Of a stretch of DNA of 64,000 nt, positions 55,024 through 63,629 are shown one piece after another (the first letter of the stretch is position 1; every line of letters begins with the position of its first letter). The DNA is from an uncultured Pelagibacteraceae bacterium (GTDB lineage: Bacteria > Pseudomonadota > Alphaproteobacteria > Pelagibacterales > Pelagibacteraceae). Made by a program: the position numbers and the translations under genes. Where the stretch lies: contig CACOQN010000003.1 in assembly GCA_902629285.1 (NCBI GenBank), positions 49,619-113,618 on the forward strand. Reading direction: 5' to 3'. Under the pieces are notes generated by a model. It was not told the DNA's origin. It saw nothing but the letters and a program-made list of their open reading frames with translations, and did not search any database.

Positions 55024-56355
55024 TTATTTACCGATACAAAAATCGTTGAAAATACTACCTAATATCTCCTCTACATCGACTTTTCCAACAATCATGCCTA
55101 AATGTCTAGTAGCTAATCTTAAATCTTCTGCAGCTTTATCAAAATCTTCGATTTCTTTTTTTTGATTAAAGTTATTTAGATAATCTAAACACTGTTGCAA
55201 ATGTTGCCTGTGCCTCTCTCTTGTAATTAAAATATCATCAGTTCTAAGAAATTTATTTTTTAAATTATTTTTTATTTTTGAAATTAATTCATCTATGTTT
55301 TTATTTTCTTTAATTGAAATTAAAACATGATTTGTTTTTTTAATTTCTGGGTCGATGTCTTTTTCTAAAAGATCAGATTTATTTATAACTAAAATTGCAT
55401 TTTCATGTAACAAATCCTTCAAAACATCAGTAAAATCAAGGCTTTTTGCATCAATCACAACAAGCTTTAGATCTGCTTCTTCAGCTCTATTAAGAGATAA
55501 TTTAATTCCTTTTTTTTCTATTTCATCTTTAGAATCTCTTATTCCAGCTGTATCAGATATTATAACTGGATAACCGTCTATATTTAGATGGGTTTCAATT
55601 ACGTCTCTCGTTGTGCCTGCAATTTCAGAAACGATTGCAACATCACGATTAGATAAATGATTAATCAAGCTTGATTTTCCGGCATTAGTTGGTCCTAAGA
55701 TAGCAATTTTAAAACCTTCTCTAATTCTTTCTCCAACTTTTTGATCATCTAATATTTTTTTAATTTTATTTATCACTTCATCTGAACTGTTTTTAATTTC
55801 TTCTAAAATATTATTTGGTAAATCTTCATCTGGAAAATCAATTTTAGCTTCGAAATGAGATAAAATTTTTAAAAGTTTTTCTCTTAAAAAATTAAATTGA
55901 TCTGCTGATTTTCCATTCATAATTTTAATTGCTTGTTGTCTTTGAATTTCTGTTTCTGAAGAAATCAAATCAGCAATGCTTTCTGCTTTAAGTAAATTTA
56001 TTTTTCCATTTTGAAATGCAAGTTTTGTAAATTCACCAGGTTCAGCTAGTCTACAATTTTCTATGTCTGAAAGAGAGGAGTGCAGGGCATCCACAACAGC
56101 TTTGCTGCCATGAACTTGAATTTCAGCCATATCTTCACCAGTGTAGCTCTCTGGCCCAGGAAACCATAAGATTAAACCTTCATCAATCAGCTCAGAAGTG
56201 TTTATTTTATTGATTTTTCTTAATGTTGCTACTCTCGGCTTTGGTGGCTCTTTGCCAGTTAAAAGCTTAATAACTTTTGAAGTGTCTTGTCCTGAAAGTC
56301 TTATAACAGCCACACCTGATATACCAGGACCACTTGATAAAGCATAAATCGTCAT
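55024..56355 (-). CDS. mnmE: tRNA modification GTPase MnmE
   Basis: A 443-residue GTPase (TrmE) partnering MnmG. The N-terminal tetrahydrofolate domain begins 'TIYALSSGPGISGVAVIRLSG'. A G domain is inserted into the helical region ('ILGPTNAGKSSLINHL', 'DTAGIRDSKDEIEKKG', 'NKSD'), and the C terminus is the catalytic Cys motif 'FNDFCIGK'. The 117 bp gap to mnmG is AT-rich with no evident gene. Confidence 0.97.
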   Translation of the reverse strand: MTIYALSSGPGISGVAVIRLSGQDTSKVIKLLTGKEPPKPRVATLRKINKINTSELIDEGLILWFPGPESYTGEDMAEIQVHGSKAVVDALHSSLSDIENCRLAEPGEFTKLAFQNGKINLLKAESIADLISSETEIQRQQAIKIMNGKSADQFNFLREKLLKILSHFEAKIDFPDEDLPNNILEEIKNSSDEVINKIKKILDDQKVGERIREGFKIAILGPTNAGKSSLINHLSNRDVAIVSEIAGTTRDVIETHLNIDGYPVIISDTAGIRDSKDEIEKKGIKLSLNRAEEADLKLVVIDAKSLDFTDVLKDLLHENAILVINKSDLLEKDIDPEIKKTNHVLISIKENKNIDELISKIKNNLKNKFLRTDDILITRERHRQHLQQCLDYLNNFNQKKEIEDFDKAAEDLRLATRHLGMIVGKVDVEEILGSIFNDFCIGK

Positions 56356-56399
56356 AAAATATTTTCATTTAAATAGTTCAATTTATAAAAGCAAATTTT

Positions 56400-57038
56400 C
56401 TATCCTCCCCAGACATTATAAATATCAGAGTCAATATATCCGTTAAATGAAATCGATCTTCTTTCCTCTCCTGTCCCTTTAAATGGGTATACTGTATGCA
56501 TTAAATAATGTGGGAAAAAATAAAAATCACCCACTTTGGGAATTATTTTTAAAACTGAATTTGACATAAACCTATGTGAGCCATCAATAAAATTTAAATT
56601 ACCTCCTTGAAACATTTTTCCACCTTTTCCAGCAGCATGTTCTCCTAAATAATCTGGAACTTTTAAAAATCCCGCTCCAGAAATATGTCCTCCATGCCAA
56701 TGTATTGGATTAAATTCATGTTTGAATTGTCTTACAATCCAAGTCTGTATAATTTCAAATTTGGTAATTTTTTTGTTCATTTCCGTTTTAACCCAGCCCT
56801 GAACACACGTTCCAAGAAAATTTGCCCATCCACATTTCTTTGCAAAATCAGGCTCGATTTTAAACTCTTGTGTAACATCGCCCACCAATCTACTTCCATG
56901 GTCAAGTTTTTTTGATTTTTCTGCATCGGAAATAATTCTGTCAACATAACTATTTAAATCATTTACAATACTATCTGGTATTTTGACTTTTAATATTGAT
57001 GGTCCAAACGGTTTAATTCGTTCCAATTTAATTTCCAT
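56400..57038 (-). CDS. 2OG-Fe(II) oxygenase family protein
   Basis: A 212-residue protein of the putative 2OG-Fe(II) oxygenase type common in marine bacteria and phages. Candidate iron ligands are in 'NPIHWHGGHISGAGFLKVP' (His113, His115, His118) and the distal 'YLMHTVYPFKGTGEERRSIS' (His181), with Arg193/194 for the co-substrate. Surrounding strands ('VGDFYFFPHYLMH') fit the double-stranded beta-helix. The substrate is unknown. It sits in its own unit between mnmE (44 bp) and rho (83 bp), interrupting the usual mnmE-rho order. Confidence 0.75.
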   Translation of the reverse strand: MEIKLERIKPFGPSILKVKIPDSIVNDLNSYVDRIISDAEKSKKLDHGSRLVGDVTQEFKIEPDFAKKCGWANFLGTCVQGWVKTEMNKKITKFEIIQTWIVRQFKHEFNPIHWHGGHISGAGFLKVPDYLGEHAAGKGGKMFQGGNLNFIDGSHRFMSNSVLKIIPKVGDFYFFPHYLMHTVYPFKGTGEERRSISFNGYIDSDIYNVWGG

Positions 57039-57121
57039 ATCTCATTAAAACATTAATGAAAGATTATGTAAATTTTTAATTTATATTGATATTTGTTTTA
57101 AGTTACTTTTATATACAGTAT

Positions 57122-58390
57122 CTATGCTGGTTTGTTCATTGAGTTAAAAAACTCAGCATTATTTTTTGTGTCTTTTAATTTTGAGTTAATAAACTCTATA
57201 GCGTCCATGGTTCCCATAGGAGCGATTATTCTTCTAAGCACATTCATTTTTTGTAAATCATTTTTGTCGAATAATAATTCTTCTCTTCTTGTGCCTGATT
57301 TTGTTATATCAATTGCTGGATATATTCTTTTATCTGCAATTTTTCTATCTAGTATAGTTTCGCTATTACCTGTTCCTTTAAATTCTTCAAAAATAACTTC
57401 ATCCATTCTACTTCCTGTATCAATTAAAGCTGTAGAGATAATTGTTAATGAACCACCTTCCTCGATGTTTCTTGCTGCACCGAAAAATCTTTTAGGTCTT
57501 TGAAGTGCATTTGCATCAACACCTCCTGTTAAAACTTTACCGGAACTTGGTATCACGGCATTATAAGCTCTTCCCAATCGGGTTATAGAATCTAACAAAA
57601 TAATAACATCTTTTTTATGTTCGGTTAGTCTTTTAGCTTTTTCAATAACCATTTCAGCCACTGCAACATGCCTTTGTGCTGGTTCATCAAAAGTAGAACT
57701 AATTACTTCGCCTTTTACAGTTCTTTGCATGTCTGTTACTTCCTCTGGACGTTCATCAATCAGAAGCACCATAAGATAACATTCAGGATAATTTTTTGCT
57801 ATAGAGTTTGCTATACTTTGCAAAATCATTGTTTTTCCAGCTTTGGGTGGGGAAATAATAATAGATCTTTGTCCTTTTCCGATAGGGCTTACGAGATCAA
57901 TGAGTCTTGGAGTTAAATCTTGTTTTTTTTCAACTTTTGTAGTTTCAACTTCCATCACTAATTGTTTATCTGGATATAACGGCGTTAAGTTATCGAATGC
58001 AATCTTGTGTCTAGCTTTTTCTGGTTCTTCAAAATTTATTTTACTAACTTGCAATAATGCAAAATATCTTTCTCCCTCTTTGGGGGCTCTTACTGGTCCT
58101 TCCACTGTATCTCCTGTTCTTAAACCGAATTTTCTAATTTGACTAGGGCTTACATAAATATCATCTGGTCCTGGAAGGTAATTTGACTCCATTGCTCTTA
58201 GAAAACCAAACCCGTCCTGCAATAACTGCAAGACACCAACGCCAGTTATTTCCTCTTTTTCAGCAACTTTTTTTAAAATAGCAAAGAGTATTTCTTGTTT
58301 TCTGAGTGTGCTGGCGTTTTCTATGCCAAGCTCCTCAGCTTGAGCAATGAGCTGTTCAGATGATTTTAGTTTGAGTTCTTGAATGTTCAT
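57122..58390 (-). CDS. rho: Transcription termination factor Rho
   Basis: A 422-residue hexameric RNA helicase. The N-terminal Rho/CSD RNA-binding domain contains '[20 protein letters not shown]' and '[20 protein letters not shown]'. The ATPase has Walker A '[17 protein letters not shown]', '[16 protein letters not shown]' and the Q/R-loop region '[20 protein letters not shown]'. Length is normal. It lies in the conserved origin-proximal hemE-hemH-rho-mnmE block. Confidence 0.97.
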   Translation of the reverse strand: MNIQELKLKSSEQLIAQAEELGIENASTLRKQEILFAILKKVAEKEEITGVGVLQLLQDGFGFLRAMESNYLPGPDDIYVSPSQIRKFGLRTGDTVEGPVRAPKEGERYFALLQVSKINFEEPEKARHKIAFDNLTPLYPDKQLVMEVETTKVEKKQDLTPRLIDLVSPIGKGQRSIIISPPKAGKTMILQSIANSIAKNYPECYLMVLLIDERPEEVTDMQRTVKGEVISSTFDEPAQRHVAVAEMVIEKAKRLTEHKKDVIILLDSITRLGRAYNAVIPSSGKVLTGGVDANALQRPKRFFGAARNIEEGGSLTIISTALIDTGSRMDEVIFEEFKGTGNSETILDRKIADKRIYPAIDITKSGTRREELLFDKNDLQKMNVLRRIIAPMGTMDAIEFINSKLKDTKNNAEFFNSMNKPA

Positions 58391-58401
58391 GATTAAATTT
58401 T

Positions 58402-58452
58402 GATAAGGACTTATCGATATTGATAATATATATACTCTTCAAAGTATTACAA
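58402..58452 (-). promoter_or_regulatory. rho promoter and leader palindrome
   Basis: On the minus strand TTGTAA (58447-58452) and TATATT (58425-58430) are spaced by 16 bp, a plausible sigma70 promoter about 35 bp before rho. Just after the predicted start site lies the perfect palindrome GATAAG-N2-CTTATC (58402-58415), which could be an operator or small leader structure. Confidence 0.4.
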
Positions 58453-58507
58453 GATGGTTTGTGAAATATTAAAAAAAAGTAGTAAAATAAAGGTTTTTAG
58501 ATAAATT

Positions 58508-59035
58508 TTAGTAAGTTTTTTCTATTTCCTCAGTAAAATCTTTGACTTTTGACCAATCTGTAAATTCATATGATTGTGTAGTATCTGTAGGGCCATTGGT
58601 AATAAACATAATAAATTTAATTATGTATTTATCTAAAAGATTATAATTAGGATAATCGAGTTTTCCTGCAAAAACGTTTATTTTCTTGGGTATCCATTTG
58701 GATTTTTTTAAAAACTTTTTTACATATGGATTAGTTTCTGAGGTATTTTTCCCTGGTTTTCTCGCAACAACATTTACTGAAAAAAAAACAGATTTTTTTT
58801 TATCTAAAATATTTTTATTTAAATTAACAAATTTAAAAAGTTCTTGTGAATAGTTGCCATATCTTATGCTGGCACCAATTATAATTTTTTCAAAATTAGA
58901 TAAATTTACATTTTTTGCTTCTTGTAAGGAAACCAAGTTAACGAGATTTTCACCATTTAATGAATTTGCTATCCTTTCACAAATTTTTTTTGTATGACCG
59001 TCTGTGCTTGAATAGATAATCAAAGAATTTGACAT
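58508..59035 (-). CDS. hemG: HemG-type protoporphyrinogen oxidase (flavodoxin fold)
   Basis: A 175-residue flavodoxin-like protein. The FMN phosphate loop is 'LIIYSSTDGHTKKICERIA'. The segments 'IIIGASIRYGNYSQELFKFV', 'VFFSVNVVARKPGKNTSETN' and 'NVFAGKLDYPNYNLLDKYII' match E. coli HemG (VVIGASIRYGHY, YSVNLVARKP, AGALRYPRY), including the long loop that distinguishes HemG from other flavodoxins. It should oxidise protoporphyrinogen IX using a quinone at the inner membrane. Its place next to hemH and hemE supports the haem role. Confidence 0.9.
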   Translation of the reverse strand: MSNSLIIYSSTDGHTKKICERIANSLNGENLVNLVSLQEAKNVNLSNFEKIIIGASIRYGNYSQELFKFVNLNKNILDKKKSVFFSVNVVARKPGKNTSETNPYVKKFLKKSKWIPKKINVFAGKLDYPNYNLLDKYIIKFIMFITNGPTDTTQSYEFTDWSKVKDFTEEIEKTY

Positions 59036-59047
59036 ATTTAAATATAT

Positions 59048-60166
59048 TTATGATTTATTCATGACCTGTTGTGGCATTTTTTCATAAAATTTTTTATCTA
59101 ATGTATATTCGATATTTTCTTTGTCTTGGGCAGAACCCTCTGCCTGAGTAAATGTATATTGAGCAAAGTCTTTGCACCAATTCTCTTTGGTATTTAAGCA
59201 TTCTATCGGATAAATATTTCCGCCCCAGTCTTTTGCGTCATTTACAAGCTCGTGACCCAATTCATCAGTTGTTTCCAGACAATCAGCAACAAAACTTGGG
59301 GAATATATGGCTATTTCTTTTTTTCCCTCAGATATTAATTTTTTCACTACTTCTTCTGTGTAGGGAGTTATCCACTCTTCAGAACCAAAACGGCTTTGGA
59401 AACTCATCATGCATTGTTCGGGCGCAATGTGTTGTAATTTATTTGTGATAAGACAAAACGTTTCATAGCAGTGCCTATAGTAGTCATCACCTTTATTAAC
59501 AATTCTTCTTTTTTGCATTCCGTGAAAAGTAATAATTAAAGAATCTATTTTTTTTCCTTGTTTTTGAAGTTCATTTATTTTCGCATCAACTTGGTTTACA
59601 GAATTGTCAATAAAAGCATGAGTTCTATGAAAATTTGTAATAACTTCAAAAGTTGGTATTTTGACTCTTTTAGATAATTCTTTTGCTAACGCATCTATGC
59701 CTGAGGCTATTGTGCTTTCAGAATATTGAGGAAACATCGGTATTACTAAAAGCTTTGTTGCACCAACGCCCTTTTTTAAATCATCTTCCCAGCTATCATA
59801 AACTTCATTTACATATGGTGGCGATAAAAGAAAGGCGTGATTTACTTCTACATAACCATTGGGATCAATTTTCTTTAGTTCTTCCCTTACATTTTTCGTA
59901 AAATCTCTTGTATTTGTAATTAAAGGAAAGTTTTTGCCGTCCCAGATTCTCGCATAAAGCTTTGCAGATTTTTTTGGTCTAAAGGGTAATACAAAAAAAT
60001 TTAAAATTATTTTCCATAACCACGGATTTATATCAACTACACGCGGATCACCTAAAAATTTTCTAAGATATTTTCTTAGGGCTTTAGTCGTAGGTTCAGA
60101 GGGCGAACCAAGCTGAACAAACACAACTTTTGTTTTTCTTTTTGGATGCGTATAAACTTGCGTCAT
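59048..60166 (-). CDS. hemH: Ferrochelatase
   Basis: A 372-residue enzyme inserting iron into protoporphyrin IX. Motifs: 'VVFVQLGSPSEPTTKALRKYLRKFLGDPRVV' at the N terminus, the metal-site His in 'IITFHGMQKRRI', 'MSFQSRFGSEEWITPYTEE' and 'SPSFVADCLETTDELG'. It lies between hemG (12 bp downstream) and hemE (1 bp upstream), so hemE-hemH-hemG form one operon for haem synthesis. Confidence 0.96.
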   Translation of the reverse strand: MTQVYTHPKRKTKVVFVQLGSPSEPTTKALRKYLRKFLGDPRVVDINPWLWKIILNFFVLPFRPKKSAKLYARIWDGKNFPLITNTRDFTKNVREELKKIDPNGYVEVNHAFLLSPPYVNEVYDSWEDDLKKGVGATKLLVIPMFPQYSESTIASGIDALAKELSKRVKIPTFEVITNFHRTHAFIDNSVNQVDAKINELQKQGKKIDSLIITFHGMQKRRIVNKGDDYYRHCYETFCLITNKLQHIAPEQCMMSFQSRFGSEEWITPYTEEVVKKLISEGKKEIAIYSPSFVADCLETTDELGHELVNDAKDWGGNIYPIECLNTKENWCKDFAQYTFTQAEGSAQDKENIEYTLDKKFYEKMPQQVMNKS

Positions 60167-60167
60167 A

Positions 60168-61169
60168 TTAATAATCTTTTACTGTTTTTACTAAATATTC
60201 AAACATATTTGGATCCGTCTCCGGTAGTACCCCATGTCCCAAATTAAATATATATGGATGATCTTTAAAAATATTGAGATATTTTGAAGCTTCTTTTTTA
60301 ATTGTTTCTTTGTCAGTTAACAAAACTTTTGGGTCTAGTCCTCCTTGAACAGGAATTCTTATGGTTTTAACTGCTTCTTTAGGGTCTAAGTTATAATCAA
60401 TATTTATTGCGTCTGGATTAACAAATTCACAAAACTCCTTGTAATTTTTTATTCCTCTTGGAAAACATATAACTGGTACATTTAAAGACTTAACATAATT
60501 CACAAGGCTTAAAGTTGGTTTATAGATATAATCTGGTAAATCTTTTTTTTCTAAAAGACCTGCCCAACTATCAAAAATTTGAATTATATTCGCACCATTG
60601 TTGACTTGATTTTTTATGTGGATCTTTAAAAATTTATCTATGATTGATAACGTTTTATTTATCAAAACTTGGTTTTCAAAAAAATTCACTTTTAATTTAT
60701 TTTTTGGAGATTTTTGATTAATCATATAAACCAACAATGTCCATGGAGCACCAATGAATCCAATAGTATTTTTATTATTTAAAATTGGATTTGAACTTAC
60801 TTTTTTAATTGCTTTATAAACGTTATTTACTTTTTCTATAAAATCAGTTTCATCAATTTTTATTATCTCATCTAATTTTAATTGTCCCAACTTAGGGCCA
60901 AAATTTTTTTCAAACTCAACTTTTTGACCCAAACCATAAGGTAACATTAAAATGTCTGAAAAAATAATAGCAGCATCTAAATCAAATCTTTTCAAAGGTT
61001 GTAAAGTTATTTCGGACGATAAATCGTTATTCAAACACAAGTTAATAAAGTTTGGGTTATCTTTTCTAATTTGTCTAAATTCTGGCAGATATCTCCCGGC
61101 TTGTCTCATTATCCATATGGGATTAAAAGATGTGTTTTTTTTTATTATTACTTTATTTAAAGGTTTCAT
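60168..61169 (-). CDS. hemE: Uroporphyrinogen decarboxylase
   Basis: A 333-residue TIM-barrel decarboxylase turning uroporphyrinogen III into coproporphyrinogen III. The signature 'WIMRQAGRYLPEFRQIR' is N-terminal, 'AAIIFSDILMLPYGLGQ' carries the catalytic Asp, and 'NLGHGVLPETDPN' is C-terminal. It is the first gene of the hem operon, and its promoter must lie in the candidate origin region. The hemE-ppsR boundary marks the replication origin in several alphaproteobacteria. Confidence 0.97.
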   Translation of the reverse strand: MKPLNKVIIKKNTSFNPIWIMRQAGRYLPEFRQIRKDNPNFINLCLNNDLSSEITLQPLKRFDLDAAIIFSDILMLPYGLGQKVEFEKNFGPKLGQLKLDEIIKIDETDFIEKVNNVYKAIKKVSSNPILNNKNTIGFIGAPWTLLVYMINQKSPKNKLKVNFFENQVLINKTLSIIDKFLKIHIKNQVNNGANIIQIFDSWAGLLEKKDLPDYIYKPTLSLVNYVKSLNVPVICFPRGIKNYKEFCEFVNPDAINIDYNLDPKEAVKTIRIPVQGGLDPKVLLTDKETIKKEASKYLNIFKDHPYIFNLGHGVLPETDPNMFEYLVKTVKDY

Positions 61170-61436
61170 ATAAAAGCTTTTTTAATTATTGTAGTTGTAG
61201 TATATCCTGTGAATAAAGGTGATTAATTTTTATAAACATTATATTCACAGTTTCCAAACATCTTAAAGGATTAAAACCTTTTAAAATCAGGCTTTTTTAT
61301 TTAAATTGATTTTAGTGGATTGTTTTATCCTGCTTATTATTAATGTTAACAAATGATAGATTTTACAAGCTAAATTTTAAAAATTATAAATTGTTTATTC
61401 TGATTAAAATAATACAAATTTACTAACTATTTATTC
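61170..61436. other. oriC: Candidate chromosomal replication origin (hemE-ppsR intergenic region)
   Basis: This is the largest gene-free gap in the window (267 bp). It holds TGTGAATAA (61208-61216), the reverse complement of the DnaA box TTATTCACA, and ATATTCACA (61241-61249), one base off; the arms CTGTGAATA and TATTCACAG form a perfect 9 bp inverted repeat with a 26 bp spacer. The right half (61360-61430) is extremely AT-rich and could unwind. Caulobacter and Rickettsia origins lie between hemE and a ppsR-type gene. Genes on both sides point away from the gap. It must also contain hemE and ppsR promoters. Confidence 0.65.
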
Positions 61437-62264
61437 ATGACTAATACATACCAAATATATTTAATATCAGATTCGACCGGTGAAACCCTTGATAGAATTT
61501 TTTTAGCACTTAAAGCACAATTCTTAAATTTCGAATATAAAGTAAATTCATTTTCTTTTACTAGAACAGAAAATCAAATTTTAAAAATTCTTGATGAAGC
61601 AGAAAAAAATGTAAATTCAATAATCCTATACACTATTGTCGATAATAATTTAGCAAAATATTTGGCGAACAAAAGTGAAGATAAGAAAATTCCATGTTTT
61701 GGTGTTCTAGGAAATTTAATTTTAAATTTTTCAAAAATTTTAAACCAAAAAGCAACACACGAACCTAGTGGTCAACATATATTAAATGAAGAGTACTATA
61801 ATAGAATTGAAGCAATTCAATTTACAATGAATCATGATGATGGCAATTTAATACAAGAAGTTGATAAATCTGACATAATTCTTGTAGGTGTGAGTAGAAC
61901 AAGCAAAACTCCAACATCAATTTATCTGGCAAACAAAGGTTTCAAAACTTCAAATATACCTCTTGTAAATCAAAATTCATTGCCAGAAAAATTAAAACAA
62001 AATCCTCAAATGGTTTGTGTAGTAGGATTGACAACAGAACCCGAAAGGTTAGCAGATTTAAGAAAAAATAGAATGAATTCTTTAAAAGAAACTGAAAATA
62101 TAAAATATACAAATTTAGAGAATATAAAAAAAGAAGTTTTAAATGCAAAAAAAACCTTTCAGAAATATAAATGGCCACTTATAGATGTTACAAGGAAATC
62201 AGTTGAAGAAACAGCGGCATCTATAATTAAAATACACGAAATATATCTTAATAATGAAAAATAA
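61437..62264 (+). CDS. ppsR: Pyruvate, phosphate dikinase/PEP synthase regulatory protein (DUF299)
   Basis: A 275-residue bifunctional kinase/pyrophosphorylase of the DUF299 family. 'IYLISDSTGETLDRIFLALKAQF' is the N-terminal signature, 'DIILVGVSRTSKTPTSIYLANKG' the P-loop, and 'VVGLTTEPERLADLRKNRM' a further conserved stretch. It reversibly phosphorylates a Thr in PPDK or PEP synthase. It is the first gene right of the candidate origin, followed by maf-aroE-coaE as in Caulobacter. maf overlaps its end by 11 bp. Confidence 0.94.
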   Translation: MTNTYQIYLISDSTGETLDRIFLALKAQFLNFEYKVNSFSFTRTENQILKILDEAEKNVNSIILYTIVDNNLAKYLANKSEDKKIPCFGVLGNLILNFSKILNQKATHEPSGQHILNEEYYNRIEAIQFTMNHDDGNLIQEVDKSDIILVGVSRTSKTPTSIYLANKGFKTSNIPLVNQNSLPEKLKQNPQMVCVVGLTTEPERLADLRKNRMNSLKETENIKYTNLENIKKEVLNAKKTFQKYKWPLIDVTRKSVEETAASIIKIHEIYLNNEK

Positions 62265-62841
62265 AATTATTCTTGCTTCAAAAAGTAAAGTGCGAAAAGA
62301 AATATTAATAAAAAATGGCATAAAATGTGATGTTGAACCATCTAATGTTGACGAAGATACTGTAAAAATTTCTTTAATAAAAGCAAAAGCTACTCCCGAA
62401 ATCATTTCGAAAAATTTAGCTGAATTAAAAGCAAACAAGGTTAGTATGAAAAATCCAGGTGAAATTGTATTGGGAGCAGACAGCGTAATAGATTTAGGCG
62501 GTGAACTTATATCTAAACCCGAAAGTAGAGATGAAGCTTTCTCAATTTTAAAAAAACTTAACGCAAAATCGCACAACTTAATAAGCTCGGTTTGTATTTC
62601 TAAAGATGCCTCAATGATTTGGAATCATACAGATAAAGCTACGCTTACAATGAAAGAATTTTCAGACAAAGAATTAACAAAATATTTGAATAAAATATCA
62701 GACGAAAATCTTTACAATTATAATGTGTATCAAATTGAAGGGGAGGGCAGAAATTTATTTAAAAGTATAGACGGCGATAAAGACACAATAATGGGATTAC
62801 CTGTTAGAAAAATAAAAGAATATTTAGAAACAATAAAATGA
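62254..62841 (+). CDS. maf: Maf-like nucleotide pyrophosphatase
   Basis: A 195-residue Maf/Ham1-fold protein: 'ILASKSKVRKEILIKNGI' (usual LASxSxxRxxLL), 'KANKVSMKNPGEIVLGADSVIDLGGE' with the catalytic Asp, and 'YNVYQIEGEGRNLFKSIDGDKDTIMGLP' at the C terminus. Maf proteins hydrolyse non-canonical nucleotides such as dTTP/UTP analogues. It overlaps both ppsR (11 bp) and aroE (4 bp). Confidence 0.93.
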   Translation: MKNKIILASKSKVRKEILIKNGIKCDVEPSNVDEDTVKISLIKAKATPEIISKNLAELKANKVSMKNPGEIVLGADSVIDLGGELISKPESRDEAFSILKKLNAKSHNLISSVCISKDASMIWNHTDKATLTMKEFSDKELTKYLNKISDENLYNYNVYQIEGEGRNLFKSIDGDKDTIMGLPVRKIKEYLETIK

Positions 62842-63629
62842 AAAATTATTTTGTAATTGGCAATCCAATTGAACATTCATTTTCTCCAAGACTACATAAT
62901 TATTGGAATAAAATTCATAATATTAAAGCTGAATATTTTAAAAAAAAACTTTCAAATTTAGAGATGGAGGGTTTTATTAATGATTTTAGAAAAAAAAAAA
63001 TATCGGGTGTCAATGTAACGGTGCCCTTCAAAAGATCAGTAATCAATTATTTAGACATATTAAGTTCAGAGGCAGAAAAAACACAGTCTGTAAATACTAT
63101 AACCCTAGATCAAAACAAATTAATTGGACATAACACTGATATTTTTGGCTTTGAACAAGCGATTAAAAAATTAAATTTTAAAGTTTGTGGAAAGAAAATT
63201 TTTATTTTAGGAGCAGGGGGGGTGGTGCCTTCAATCATATATGCACTAGATAAAATGAAAGCATCTTCAATAATTATTAGCAATAGAACAAAAGAAAAAG
63301 CTGAGAAATTAAAAGATCAATTTAATAAAATTAATACTTTAGATTGGGGAGAAATTCCTGATTTTGATTTAATTATTAATGCAACTAGCTTGGGTCTTAA
63401 GAACGAAACTATAAATTTAGATTTTTCAAACATTAACAAAAATAAATTATTTTATGATCTAATTTATAATCCTGGTGAGACAAATTTTTTAAAAGAGGGA
63501 AGAAAACTTGGAAATTTGTCTGAGAATGGAAAATTAATGTTTGTTTATCAAGCTCAAGCAGCTTTCAATCTTTGGCATGGTGTTAAACCAGATATAAATA
63601 AACAAACGCTTGAATTGCTTAATTTATGA
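62838..63629 (+). CDS. aroE: Shikimate dehydrogenase
   Basis: A 263-residue NADP-dependent dehydrogenase of aromatic amino-acid synthesis. 'VIGNPIEHSFSPRLHNYW' binds shikimate, 'GVNVTVPFKRSV' has the catalytic Lys, 'FILGAGGVVPSIIYAL' the nucleotide loop, and 'NATSLGLKN' and 'FVYQAQAAFNLWHG' close the fold. It is coupled to maf and coaE by ATGA overlaps. Confidence 0.96.
   Translation: MKNYFVIGNPIEHSFSPRLHNYWNKIHNIKAEYFKKKLSNLEMEGFINDFRKKKISGVNVTVPFKRSVINYLDILSSEAEKTQSVNTITLDQNKLIGHNTDIFGFEQAIKKLNFKVCGKKIFILGAGGVVPSIIYALDKMKASSIIISNRTKEKAEKLKDQFNKINTLDWGEIPDFDLIINATSLGLKNETINLDFSNINKNKLFYDLIYNPGETNFLKEGRKLGNLSENGKLMFVYQAQAAFNLWHGVKPDINKQTLELLNL

Noticed and set aside
61321-61330. Further DnaA-box-like words (TTATCCTGC, AGTGGATTG) in the candidate origin
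   Set aside because: Each matches only 6 of 9 positions, which is expected by chance in AT-rich sequence.
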